This document shows positions 43,369-51,312 of a stretch of DNA of 64,000 nt, one piece after another; position 1 is the stretch's first letter, and every line of letters starts with the position of its first letter. Origin of the DNA: Saccharospirillum salsuginis (GTDB lineage Bacteria > Pseudomonadota > Gammaproteobacteria > Pseudomonadales > Natronospirillaceae); NCBI RefSeq assembly GCF_014651855.1, contig NZ_BMXR01000012.1:62001-126000 (forward strand), given 5' to 3'. A program made the position numbers and the translations under genes. The notes under the pieces were generated by a model. It did not search any database, was not told the origin of the DNA, and was given only the letters and a program-made list of their open reading frames with translations.

Positions 43369-44631
43369 CCACTGCTGTCCGGTTAACTTAATCCAAGATT
43401 CATCTGCCCGGTATCACTGGGCGGATCAGATTCTTTAACAAACAACTCCATCAGTGGACGACGTTGCATCAACGCACCGGAAGTCTTTCGTGCAATGCGT
43501 TGAAGGCTCAACCCCTTCGCGGCTGTTTCTTGTACTAGCCTCATCAATACATAACTGATCATCGCCATGAGAACCTGAATGAGCACGGCGTTTTCTGAGG
43601 TGCCGAAGAAGCGTTTTACTCGCAGGTTTTGCTTGATCCACTTGAAGAAAAGCTCTATCTGCCATCGTTGACGATACAGGTCGTCAACATCGACAGCCGA
43701 GCGCTCCAAGTCATTCGTCAGGAACGTCAACTCCTTGCCATCCTCAGCGCGAATAAAGCAAATTCGGCGCAGGGTTTTGTCTTTCAGACAGTCATGGCTC
43801 TTGTACTGCACTTCGACAAGGTCATCTGATAACACGCCTTCACCCATAGGGTCCCGAGTTTCAAGAACTTCATACGGCATATCGCGCTTCATCCGCCCAA
43901 CAAACAGACAATCATGATCGATGAGCTTGCTCAGAAAGGCAGCCTTGTTATAGGCCCGATCAAAATCGTAGGTCAGCCCCTTGAACAGCAGGAACTTGCC
44001 TGCCGGTACGGAATCATGAAACTTGGCGTTGGTGACCTCGAAGAAGACCGGAGCATCTGCTTCCGGGTCGAACACCGTGTGAACCTTGATCCCGGACTTA
44101 CCCGTTCGAAAGTTGGCCCAATGGTACTGAGACTGACACAAGGTGATCGTTGTTGAATCAATCAATTGGACGGATCGCATCAATCCGCGTGTCTTCTGAC
44201 TTCGCCCCAGCATCGACAATAAGTCAAAGAAAAGGTTCTGAAACACCATCGCCGGTCTGGATTGGTTGGCATCGGCCAAGGTGCTCTTTCGAATGGAATT
44301 GATCCCGAGGTGAGAGAACCGGGAAGACAGAGTGCCCAGTCGTTCAACCAGGTCCCTAAAGCTCTGTGCTCCACTCAACTGACCAAACAACATAGCCACA
44401 AAGAGATCCCAACAGAAAGCGGTACGGCAGCGCTTGTCGCCGTTGTACCGATCGACGGATTTTTGAAAGCGCTGGCGCGGCAGGATCTTGAGGAGTTGAG
44501 AGAGAATGGTGCTAGTATGAGCCATGCCCAGTTCCTTGCAGAATGATGTCTTCGCAAACCTCATTCTACCGCAAACTGCGGGGGAACTGGGCTCCTCTCT
44601 CTAGCTCCCTCAGTTAACCGGACAGCAGTGG
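43369..44631. mobile_element. IS4-family insertion sequence, complete (about 1263 bp)
   Basis: Perfect 20-bp terminal inverted repeats: CCACTGCTGTCCGGTTAACT at 43369-43388 and its complement at 44612-44631. The single transposase gene fills the element on the minus strand. No target-site duplication is apparent between the flanks (ACTTCC left, CTCTAC right), consistent with loss of one flank by deletion. Confidence 0.9.
43383..44525 (-). CDS. IS4-family transposase
   Basis: 380 residues from the ATG after AAGGAACTGGGC. N-terminal DUF4372-like region (WDLFVAMLFGQLSGAQSFRDLV) and a DDE transposase domain with the first Asp in QLIDSTTITL, second in LTYDFDRAYNK, and Glu in the IS4 signature YRQRWQIELFFKWIKQNL. 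The frame is uninterrupted, so the enzyme is probably active. The stop lies inside the left terminal inverted repeat. Confidence 0.93.
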   Translation of the reverse strand: MAHTSTILSQLLKILPRQRFQKSVDRYNGDKRCRTAFCWDLFVAMLFGQLSGAQSFRDLVERLGTLSSRFSHLGINSIRKSTLADANQSRPAMVFQNLFFDLLSMLGRSQKTRGLMRSVQLIDSTTITLCQSQYHWANFRTGKSGIKVHTVFDPEADAPVFFEVTNAKFHDSVPAGKFLLFKGLTYDFDRAYNKAAFLSKLIDHDCLFVGRMKRDMPYEVLETRDPMGEGVLSDDLVEVQYKSHDCLKDKTLRRICFIRAEDGKELTFLTNDLERSAVDVDDLYRQRWQIELFFKWIKQNLRVKRFFGTSENAVLIQVLMAMISYVLMRLVQETAAKGLSLQRIARKTSGALMQRRPLMELFVKESDPPSDTGQMNLGLS

Positions 44632-44736
44632 CTCTACACATTGAACTGTTAATTTATCTCAATGCCCCGAAACTCGTTGCTACCACCTTTAACAACCGAT
44701 CCAAACCGACGACTTACCCACCCAAAGGAAACCACC

Positions 44737-45150
44737 ATGAACAGGAACATCCTACTCACCCTGAACGCTGTCTTTCTTGCCTTCTCCCTGTGGCTACTGG
44801 TCGCCAGGCTCATCCTGCCCTTTATTCAAGCCGCCCAGGCCATCGGTTTCTCCGATGCGCTAAGTCTGCTCAGTGGTGTCAGGCCAGTCTTGTTATTGAT
44901 TGCACCCTGCTTATTCACCTGGATGATGGCCAACATTGTCAAACTACGTTGGTCTCTGGTGTTGTACGTGAGCAGCTATGTGTTACTGATCTTGGCCGTC
45001 ATTCTATTGGCCAGCGGAGTGGTCTCGGTCACTCAGGGCGAGGACATAAATGTCGGACTTGTCATCACCCTGGTTGCTGCGCTTCTACTGCTAGCAACAG
45101 CCTGGTTCAACGGCCGTGCACTCAAGGGGTTTAACAAGCCAGTGGCTTAA
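44737..45150 (+). CDS. Small integral membrane protein of unknown function (137 aa)
   Basis: Starts at the ATG after AAAGGAAACC. Four hydrophobic segments (LTLNAVFLAFSLWLLVARLI, VRPVLLLIAPCLFTWMM, LVLYVSSYVLLILAVILLAS, GLVITLVAALLLLATAW) fill almost the whole protein. No family recognised. It lies alone between the IS4 element and the hipBST operon, which runs the opposite way. Confidence 0.6.
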   Translation: MNRNILLTLNAVFLAFSLWLLVARLILPFIQAAQAIGFSDALSLLSGVRPVLLLIAPCLFTWMMANIVKLRWSLVLYVSSYVLLILAVILLASGVVSVTQGEDINVGLVITLVAALLLLATAWFNGRALKGFNKPVA

Positions 45151-45226
45151 CCCGTATGGCGATTGGGCTTGATGGCATGCTCGCGGTCAAATCGGTGTCC
45201 GCGGCTTTGTTCCATGAGCACTAGCC

Positions 45227-46240
45227 TTAGCGGTCGATGCCGGTCGATATCGCCCGGCATCGGCCAACAACGATAACTTCCGCCTCACGCTTCATCTCCT
45301 CGGGCATGTAGCTGCTCTGGATCAGCTCGATCATATCGCCTTGGCTGTCGACCTGGTTGCGGATCGCCCTGATAACCGCTCGCTCCGGTAAACCGTACCG
45401 GCGCCCCAGTTCCAGGAAGTCGTATCCGGTGTAGAAACCATATTCCTGGTACGGTTCGGTGAACTCTTCCTCCCCGGTCTCCGGGTCAGTCAGGAGGTCA
45501 CATGCCATGAATTGCCCTTCCTTCGTATTGTCGAAAGCCTGAACAAAGAGGACATCGTAGTTCGGGGTCAGCTTGTCGTAGAAGCGGGATGAGGATTCCA
45601 CTGCGCGCTGCAGGCTGAGGTTTTTGGTGTGAAGGTCGTTATTTCCTATCGCATACGCGAACAACACCCGGCGAAACAGGTCCAGCTTTACAGCTCGCTT
45701 GCCCCCGGTGGCCTGGTCGACCAGCTCACCCGCTTTTTCGTAGGAGACATCGTACTTAGCCTTGGGCGGCAAACCCCCGATCTGCAAGAGGTCTTCCTGT
45801 GGGCGCTTGTCGCCGCTTTCGAGCCGATCGAATCGGCGGGTCAGGTAGGCCAACTCGCCCGTTTTAAACGGCACCAGAGTACACAGGGCGGTTTCAATAC
45901 CTATTTTTTGGCTGGCCAACATGGCCGCGTGCTCGTTCTCTGCCGCATTGGGGAAGGCCTCGGGGCTGGGTTTGAGAATGTACTCACCGTTATTCCGGGT
46001 CACCACCAGCTCGTTCGAGGCCCGATCCAGCCTGAGCGACAGCTTCTCCTGGACGCCTGAAATCGAAATGCCTTTAGAGTACTCAACGCTCTTGCTGAAG
46101 AATTCCTGTCGATCATACGACAGGGGAAATGTCACCTTGGACGTCCCGAATACCTGCTTCAAGGCCCGTTGGCTGTACCCCGACGCAGCCTCACGGCCTG
46201 AGATGGCTTTGAGGGTGGCCAAACAGCGATCGTACGTCAT
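45227..46240 (-). CDS. hipT: HipT-type serine/threonine kinase toxin
   Basis: 337 residues, a HipA-like kinase lacking the usual N-terminal subdomain 1. The Gly-rich loop reads GISISGVQEKLS, placing the SIS autophosphorylation-type serines at S59 and S61. ATP lysine K90 is in YILKPSP, catalytic D202 in GNNDLHTKNLSL and the metal-site D229 in PNYDVLF. In the characterised HipBST system HipT phosphorylates tryptophanyl-tRNA synthetase; the target here is untested. It overlaps hipS by 4 bp. Last gene of hipB-hipS-hipT. Confidence 0.88.
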   Translation of the reverse strand: MTYDRCLATLKAISGREAASGYSQRALKQVFGTSKVTFPLSYDRQEFFSKSVEYSKGISISGVQEKLSLRLDRASNELVVTRNNGEYILKPSPEAFPNAAENEHAAMLASQKIGIETALCTLVPFKTGELAYLTRRFDRLESGDKRPQEDLLQIGGLPPKAKYDVSYEKAGELVDQATGGKRAVKLDLFRRVLFAYAIGNNDLHTKNLSLQRAVESSSRFYDKLTPNYDVLFVQAFDNTKEGQFMACDLLTDPETGEEEFTEPYQEYGFYTGYDFLELGRRYGLPERAVIRAIRNQVDSQGDMIELIQSSYMPEEMKREAEVIVVGRCRAISTGIDR

Positions 46241-46560
46241 TGGTCCTCCTCAGCTGGGATGACGGACACGGCGCCCACCAGGTCCCGGCCATTCTTTAGG
46301 AGCAGACCGAAACTGTCAGTTTCGTCGATATGCTGGGTCTGTGATTGCACTCGTCTGAGCCAACCTTCGGAAACCAGGTTCTCGAAGAATGGCGGGAGCC
46401 CGTCTGAGAGGTACGGTTCATCCGTCAGGGGCATGCTGAACGCGATGGGGATTCCGTCGACACGGTAGAGAGGGTCGTAGGCGAACCGTACCGTGCCGTC
46501 GTCATCTTCCTCAATCACACCGGCAAACTGGCCGTTGTAGTAGACATTCCCGCGCCTCAT
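46237..46560 (-). CDS. hipS: HipS-type antitoxin (HipA N-terminal subdomain 1 as a separate protein)
   Basis: 107 residues matching the HipA N-terminal subdomain (VYYNGQFAGVIEEDDDGTVRFAYDPLY, FSMPLTDEPYLSDGLPPFFENLVSEG). In HipBST this domain, normally part of HipA, is a free protein acting as the antitoxin of HipT. Four-base overlaps with both hipB and hipT show tight translational coupling. Confidence 0.88.
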   Translation of the reverse strand: MRRGNVYYNGQFAGVIEEDDDGTVRFAYDPLYRVDGIPIAFSMPLTDEPYLSDGLPPFFENLVSEGWLRRVQSQTQHIDETDSFGLLLKNGRDLVGAVSVIPAEEDQ

Positions 46561-47009
46561 CGAGCGGTCACCATCAATTCAAGCCCCAGGGCATCCACCA
46601 CCTGCACCAGCTTGGGCACCTGCACTTGCAGGCTTCCTTTCTCTAGCTTGTGCACCGTAACCTGACCCACATCCGCCAGCTCGGCCAGCCCCTCTATGGT
46701 AAGCCCTTGCTTCACACGGGCAGCCCGGATGACCGCTCCCAGCTCATCCAGAGATTTGAGATCTCCGTATTTCTCCGCCTCGCGCGCCCGTTGTTCCAGG
46801 TTGACCAGGTGGGTCAACAACCCTTTGATAGAATCCGCGACCGAAGGGACATCCTGGCCCTCAAACTCCTGCTGGTTCTTTTTATTGTTGCTACTGAACC
46901 GGTTGGCTTGCGGATTGACGTTGGAGTGATGAGCCACCGTATGCTTCTTGAGTACCTGGTTCAGATCTGCAAGCAGCCCGGCACCTGAATTCTTCACCTT
47001 TTCAAACAT
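46557..47009 (-). CDS. hipB: HipB-type XRE regulator with long N-terminal extension
   Basis: 150 residues from the ATG at 47009, chosen because GGGGGTG precedes it; an ATG four codons upstream has no such site. The C-terminal half (about 85-150) is an XRE helix-turn-helix (LGAVIRAARVKQGLTIEGLAELADVGQVTVHKLEKG). About 75 extra N-terminal residues, polar and Asn/Gln-rich, are not found in compact HipB proteins. It should repress the operon and assist HipS. Confidence 0.82.
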   Translation of the reverse strand: MFEKVKNSGAGLLADLNQVLKKHTVAHHSNVNPQANRFSSNNKKNQQEFEGQDVPSVADSIKGLLTHLVNLEQRAREAEKYGDLKSLDELGAVIRAARVKQGLTIEGLAELADVGQVTVHKLEKGSLQVQVPKLVQVVDALGLELMVTAR

Positions 47010-47053
47010 TTTCACCCCCATCAGGAGTATTCTTATATATTTCCATAGATTAC

Positions 47054-47068
47054 ACGAAATATATTCGT
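47054..47068. promoter_or_regulatory. Possible HipB operator
   Basis: ACGAAATATATTCGT has perfect 5-bp arms around ATATA, 45 bp upstream of the hipB start in an AT-rich promoter-like stretch. Position suits autorepression; only one copy seen. Confidence 0.35.
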
Positions 47069-47628
47069 TTTTACATATACAATTGCATAATTTTCTAATT
47101 TACCTATGCCTTTGTGTAGTCATCTTGTAACGTTTTGCCGGGTATGGGGGGAATTGTGATCAATTGACCGATGTCTAACACCGGTCTTATACCCTCCACC
47201 GGAGATGGGCTCCGGGCACCAGAAGCTCTTTTTCGAACATCGACAAGTCCGTACAGGAGAGGGTTTCGGTTCCCGCCATCGGGAACCATCAGTGCAGCCG
47301 GTTGCGTGCGTAAGGCGGTACCGGCCTGTTCAGAGTGTGGCGGCTGAGCGCCGGGAAGGGGTATTCAGGATGATTCCTGTTGTGACGTTTTAGCCGAATA
47401 GGGGCTAAAGGTGTTGGTATCCTGGGTGAGCAGTTGCAGCAGCTTGGGGTGGACACACAGTTTGTCTCGCCCCACTTGTTGCTCGCTCAGGGATTTAAAA
47501 CCTTGCCAAAGGGCGCGGTGCGGTAGCGCAGAGCCTCTTTGGTGGCGGGGTCGGCCCTGCAATAGCCCCGACATGATCCGTCTACGGGCACTGGAGAAGC
47601 GATAAAAGGCGTCTACGTCGCACACATA
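47069..47628. other. Intergenic region without recognised genes
   Basis: About 560 bp upstream of hipB. A minus-strand open frame (47365-47688) exists but shows no recognisable domain and no ribosome site. Composition is mixed, with GC-rich patches (47200-47350), and it looks like decayed mobile or island DNA leading up to the repeat array at 47629. Confidence 0.4.
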
Positions 47629-47725
47629 TGTCGATAATATCAATATTAATCGACATATTATCGAAGTATGTCGATGCCATCGACACAATTGGAAGACCTG
47701 TCGATTGTTGTAGGTTTTATCGACA
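47629..47725. repeat. Array of three 27-bp dyads (TGTCGAT-N13-ATCGACA)
   Basis: 47629-47655 and 47699-47725 are 27-bp sites with perfect inverted TGTCGAT/ATCGACA ends. 47659-47685 is a third with one imperfect half (TATCGAA...ATCGACA) and an extra internal TGTCGAT. Start-to-start spacings are 30 and 40 bp. The arrangement resembles a serine-resolvase res site or a multi-site operator. It ends exactly where the truncated AraC gene begins. No recombinase gene is adjacent. Confidence 0.6.
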
Positions 47726-47727
47726 CG

Positions 47728-48048
47728 TTATACGAGCTTCCAGTACCCGGTAGCGGTGAACTCCACACCGGCCAGGCCCGACTGGCCCGGAATTTCCGTC
47801 CAGGGCATCTGCCGTTGCAACTGACCACCGACGAAGAGCCTGGGCAACGGGTACAGCGGCCGGTCATCAAACTCCATGACCTGATGACCGCCGTAGTTGT
47901 AACTGAGGTAGATGGACCCCGAGGGCGGCACATGCAGACTGTAGGGCTCGGGAGACGGGTTGTGGGTGTGCAGCAGGTGGTGCACGAAGGGCCGCAGGTC
48001 CGGGGTCGGGTCGATCAGTTGGTGGGGCAGGTGGTTGGCCGGGTCCAT
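47728..48048 (-). pseudogene. Truncated AraC-family regulator (N-terminal half only)
   Basis: 106 codons matching the N-terminal sensing domain of the intact AraC gene at 31572-32405 (VPPSGSIYLSYNYGG, LFVGGQLQRQMPW, GLAGVEFTATGY). It then stops at the junction with unrelated AT-rich DNA carrying the 27-bp dyads. The DNA-binding domain is missing. Probably cut by a mobile-element insertion or recombination at the array. Confidence 0.85.
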
Positions 48049-48076
48049 AAGGGGTGCCTGGGCCGACTCGGTTCGG

Positions 48077-48937
48077 CTAGGATGCCGTAAAAGAGTCGAT
48101 CTTCTCCCGGCACAGATCGACCGTTAACTGGCGCAAGCGTTCAACCCGTTCGGCCAGCCAGGCCAGATCGTCCCGGGTGATGGTGTATTCCCGGTTGTAG
48201 CGGGCATCCACATAGGCCTTGCGCAGCAGCTCGAAGCGGATTTTCTCGTCCAGCGTGCTGGTGGGGAAGACGGCCAGCGACCGGGGCTCGATGCTGGCGA
48301 CCAGCCCGCTGAGCTTTTCCAGATCGTGGGTTTTGGGCTTGTAGCGGGTGTAGACCAGCAGAATGGCGTCGTAGAAGCATTCCGTGGCCTGGTGGAGGAA
48401 GAAGGCGGCTTTGTTGAGGTCGTCTAACTGCAATGCCACGTCAAAATAGGTTAGGAACCCTTTGGCGTTATCATACCAGTAGTCGTAATCACCCTTCGCC
48501 AGAAATTGCCGTTCCTGTGGCTCCATTTCCACGGGCTCTGCCAGGGCCAAATCACCGTGGCTGAACAGCAGAATGCCCTCTTTCCGGATATCCGTAAAAA
48601 AATACTGCCGCTTCTCGATCCGCTGGTTCACGAAGTGGATATCCTCCGCGATCAGGCTGACCGGGGTGGCCACCTCATCCTGCAGACGCGTCTTCATCGA
48701 CTTCTTGCGCTCCACCTTCCGGGCCAGCGCCTCGTTCTTCATGATGGCGATTAAATCGAAATCGCTCTGGTACACATAGTGCTCGCCATCGTCCGCCAGC
48801 TCTTCCTCCCAGTCCCCACGGGCGTAGCTGCCGAACAGGATCAGCAGGCCGGGTTTGAAGAACTCGCAAATGATGTCCACCGCCTGGTGGAGCTGGGTTT
48901 GCTTGTCTTCGGGGAGGTGGTCGAGTGTGGTTTTCAT
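48077..48937 (-). CDS. Nucleotidyltransferase-HEPN fusion protein
   Basis: 286 residues. The N-terminal minimal nucleotidyltransferase has G36-S37 (LILFGSYARGDW) and D59/D61 (QSDFDL). The C-terminal HEPN domain has FLHQATECFYDAIL and the RNase-type R-x5-H motif (RYKPKTH). MNT-HEPN pairs are toxin-antitoxin systems in which the transferase AMPylates the HEPN RNase; here both are in one chain. A diverged copy of the first codons and upstream sequence lies at 51056-51119. Confidence 0.85.
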   Translation of the reverse strand: MKTTLDHLPEDKQTQLHQAVDIICEFFKPGLLILFGSYARGDWEEELADDGEHYVYQSDFDLIAIMKNEALARKVERKKSMKTRLQDEVATPVSLIAEDIHFVNQRIEKRQYFFTDIRKEGILLFSHGDLALAEPVEMEPQERQFLAKGDYDYWYDNAKGFLTYFDVALQLDDLNKAAFFLHQATECFYDAILLVYTRYKPKTHDLEKLSGLVASIEPRSLAVFPTSTLDEKIRFELLRKAYVDARYNREYTITRDDLAWLAERVERLRQLTVDLCREKIDSFTAS

Positions 48938-49214
48938 GGGGTGGAATGGTAGCAGGTGGGTGGGGTGGTGAATAGTTTGGTTACAACTATCTCGGATACC
49001 CCCGGTTGCTTAGCTCCAGCTTGATTACACAAGAGAATGCTTAAGTGTCACCAGCCTCTCACCTCCGAGTATTAAACTACTGGTAAAATGGTATAGAACC
49101 AGAATAGATGGCTTTTCGAAACAAATGCCACCTCTACTTTCCAAATTCCACAACCTTGCTGTGGTCAGCTGGCTGGACCGCACAATACCAGCCAGCGCAT
49201 TTACTAACTGTATA

Positions 49215-49793
49215 TCAGTCAGGGTAATAGAACTCTACGGCCATCGAACGGTCATTCGTCCAACGAGTACTCAAGTTACGCCTTTGGGAAAAGTCATGGA
49301 TTTGCTGACCCATCAATCTACGTGTCTTCTCCAAGTTGCTTTCAGTGACCCTGTTCCTCCGCAAACTATTGTCCAACCAGCCACAAAAGTGGACCTTATC
49401 CGCCTCTTCTATATCCGAGTAGTAGCGCACAACATCTTGTGCCGTAGCTATGTTCCGTGGGTTGGCTTGAGAAGGGATTTGTTGATCAAAATCGAGGAAA
49501 AACTGCTTGGGATCAAAGCGGCTAGCACTGTTGTTTGCCGTTCTTAGTGCTTCAAGTAATGCAAAAAATGTCTCTTTAGGCTCTATAAAGGGCTCGATTT
49601 CAAAACCGTGTTGAACTTCCCTAAAAATAGCGAAGTTATGTCCTAAACACCCCATAACTAATTCAAATGGTTCAAGATCAATAAAAAACAAGCAGTCAAA
49701 GGTCAGGTTGTTCAGTTGGTAGCGAAATTTATAACGACCAATGTTTTGGTCCTTCATGCTGCGATATAGCGGTATCAATCCTGGTAGTTTCAT
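49215..49793 (-). CDS. DUF6037-like protein of unknown function
   Basis: 192 residues if started at the ATG 49793 (MKLPGLIPLYRSMKDQ). A TTG nine codons upstream extends the open frame. The pattern FDCLFFIDLEPFELVMGCLGHNFAIF recalls DUF6037 proteins, often seen in defence islands; the assignment is from memory. AT-rich compared with the metabolic genes. It stands alone with about 280 bp of empty DNA on one side and 350 bp on the other. Confidence 0.6.
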   Translation of the reverse strand: MKLPGLIPLYRSMKDQNIGRYKFRYQLNNLTFDCLFFIDLEPFELVMGCLGHNFAIFREVQHGFEIEPFIEPKETFFALLEALRTANNSASRFDPKQFFLDFDQQIPSQANPRNIATAQDVVRYYSDIEEADKVHFCGWLDNSLRRNRVTESNLEKTRRLMGQQIHDFSQRRNLSTRWTNDRSMAVEFYYPD

Positions 49794-49820
49794 CAGTGTT
49801 CTAAGCTCCCTATCTGTCAA

Positions 49821-50143
49821 TGTGGATTGTAGCCCAATGATCCTGGACCCTCCTTAAAGGGGATAGTCTACCCCGAATAACAAGATTTGCCTATTTAAGA
49901 GACATTCACTTACTTGCGAGTTCTAGTAAAAACCTGTCAATCTTGTATTGGATCAATAGTATACTGTCATCACAGTTAGTGAATGGATGGACGCTTGCTA
50001 ATCGGGTTTGATCAGTTAGCCTAACCAGTTAGACCTTTAATGAAAAATCAGAAAATCGGCTAATGGCAAATAAGCAGCCCAAACAACAATTGCCTGCAAG
50101 CCAAATTAATATATCCATTTCTGTTGGTATAATGTAGTTCGCA
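49821..50143. other. AT-rich intergenic region, nothing recognised
   Basis: About 320 bp between the DUF6037-like gene start and the stop of the DUF3037 gene, both minus strand. It presumably holds the promoter of the former. No ORF, tRNA or strong hairpin found. Confidence 0.4.
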
Positions 50144-50956
50144 TTAGCTATCCAGCGCAAAGCTCCGGATTTTGTCGTGTTCTTCCGCTCGAATAACCGT
50201 ACCTAAATCGGCCAATTCTCTCTTGATGTCCTCAAGGGCATCCAACTGGCGTTGGTTTCCACTGGAGTGATCCAGGGGCAGTAGGGTACGTTCCGGCAAT
50301 TCTCCAGCGCGTTTAAGCCGCACGAGCTTGGGAATCCACTTGTCGGCGTGATCCCACAGTCCTTCTTTAGTGGTCAGATCGAAATAGAACGGCTTGATGA
50401 CTTTGATCACTTTTTCATCTACGACTTGGGCCAAGTCGACCTGGACGGGTAGCTCGCCCTCATACAGTTTGAACGTGTGCGGTCTAAAGGGCCGCTCCAG
50501 GCGTAGATCGTCGATCACCTGACGAACTTGCCGTTTAAGCCTGGTTTCATGACCTTCCTTTCGGGTGAAGGCGTGATGCACGTAATGATCGAACAACCTG
50601 TCGAGTTTTTTCTCAGGCTGGTTCTGTAACAAGAGTGTGCGCTGCCCACCAAAGGCCACGATATTTGAACGCGGCACTACCAGTCGCTCAAAAGCCTGCA
50701 AGGCATTAGCCTTGTTAGTACTTACCAACCTCTGAATGGCGGTGTATTCACTTTCCAGATCTTTGGCAAGCTGCTTATACAGCCCCTTCGGCAGATTTTT
50801 GAAAAAGCGACTGTATCGAACATCGTTGATTTCCAGCCGGAATAGGAACCGGTTGGACTTCGGTACGGCCATGACGATGCCGATATTGGCGAATTCCTCA
50901 CTCTCAGGGTAAGGCACAAAGCGCACGACGGCGTAGCGACAAGCTTGTTTTGTCAT
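50144..50956 (-). CDS. DUF3037-domain protein
   Basis: 270 residues from the ATG after TGGAGG. The N-terminus RYAVVRFVPYPESEEFANIGIV is the DUF3037 signature. DUF3037 genes are often beside HipA-like kinase genes; here a HipT kinase lies 4 kb away in the same island, not adjacent. The role is unknown. It is divergent from hsdR with about 350 bp between. Confidence 0.82.
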   Translation of the reverse strand: MTKQACRYAVVRFVPYPESEEFANIGIVMAVPKSNRFLFRLEINDVRYSRFFKNLPKGLYKQLAKDLESEYTAIQRLVSTNKANALQAFERLVVPRSNIVAFGGQRTLLLQNQPEKKLDRLFDHYVHHAFTRKEGHETRLKRQVRQVIDDLRLERPFRPHTFKLYEGELPVQVDLAQVVDEKVIKVIKPFYFDLTTKEGLWDHADKWIPKLVRLKRAGELPERTLLPLDHSSGNQRQLDALEDIKRELADLGTVIRAEEHDKIRSFALDS

Positions 50957-51028
50957 TCGTGCCTCCAGAAATCCGGTGAAAAGTGGCGATTCGCTGCACT
51001 ATTTGGAGCTCATCGGAGTACTCGCAAA

Positions 51029-51053
51029 CAAAGCACCACCAGGTGGTGCTTTG
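51029..51053. repeat. Perfect 25-bp palindromic hairpin
   Basis: CAAAGCACCACC and GGTGGTGCTTTG flank a single A, giving a 12-bp perfect inverted repeat. No T-run follows on either side, so it may be a protein-binding site or terminator stem rather than a classic terminator. It is in the divergent DUF3037/hsdR gap. Confidence 0.55.
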
Positions 51054-51055
51054 AT

Positions 51056-51119
51056 TGCTTGCCTCCCGGGGACTTGGTCAAGAGTGGTATTCATGGGGTG
51101 AATGGTAGCAGGTGGGTGT
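51056..51119 (-). pseudogene. Relic of the 5' end of a second MNT-HEPN gene
   Basis: This stretch aligns with 48900-48963 (start codon and upstream region of the MNT-HEPN gene), sharing CATGGGGTGAATGGTAGCAG-like sequence. On the minus strand it reads MNTTLDQVPG versus MKTTLDHLPE. Only about a dozen codons plus the leader remain, so the rest was lost, perhaps by recombination between two tandem copies. Confidence 0.6.
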
Positions 51120-51312
51120 AGCAAGAACTAGACAGAGCGAATCCCAGCAAGACAGGCAAAAAGAGCGGACATAAACGACACCTCAAGCCCCGCATTACAA
51201 CCGACTTGCAGTACACTGCATTGGCCACGGTCATTGTTGCATAAACAGAACAGGGATAGACTCACTAGGAGCAAGTGACGCGGCCTTTGTTCACCCGGCA
51301 ATTGGAGTAACC

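Noticed and set aside
45227..46560. A single hipA gene broken by a frameshift
   Set aside because: The two proteins join with a 4-bp overlap, each is complete, and the kinase has the HipT-type SIS loop, so a natural hipS-hipT split is the better reading.
47365..47688. 107-codon minus-strand frame
   Set aside because: No recognisable motif, no ribosome site, and it runs into the dyad array; treated as non-coding.
49125..49547. 140-codon plus-strand frame
   Set aside because: Antisense to the DUF6037-like gene; no ribosome site and no motif.
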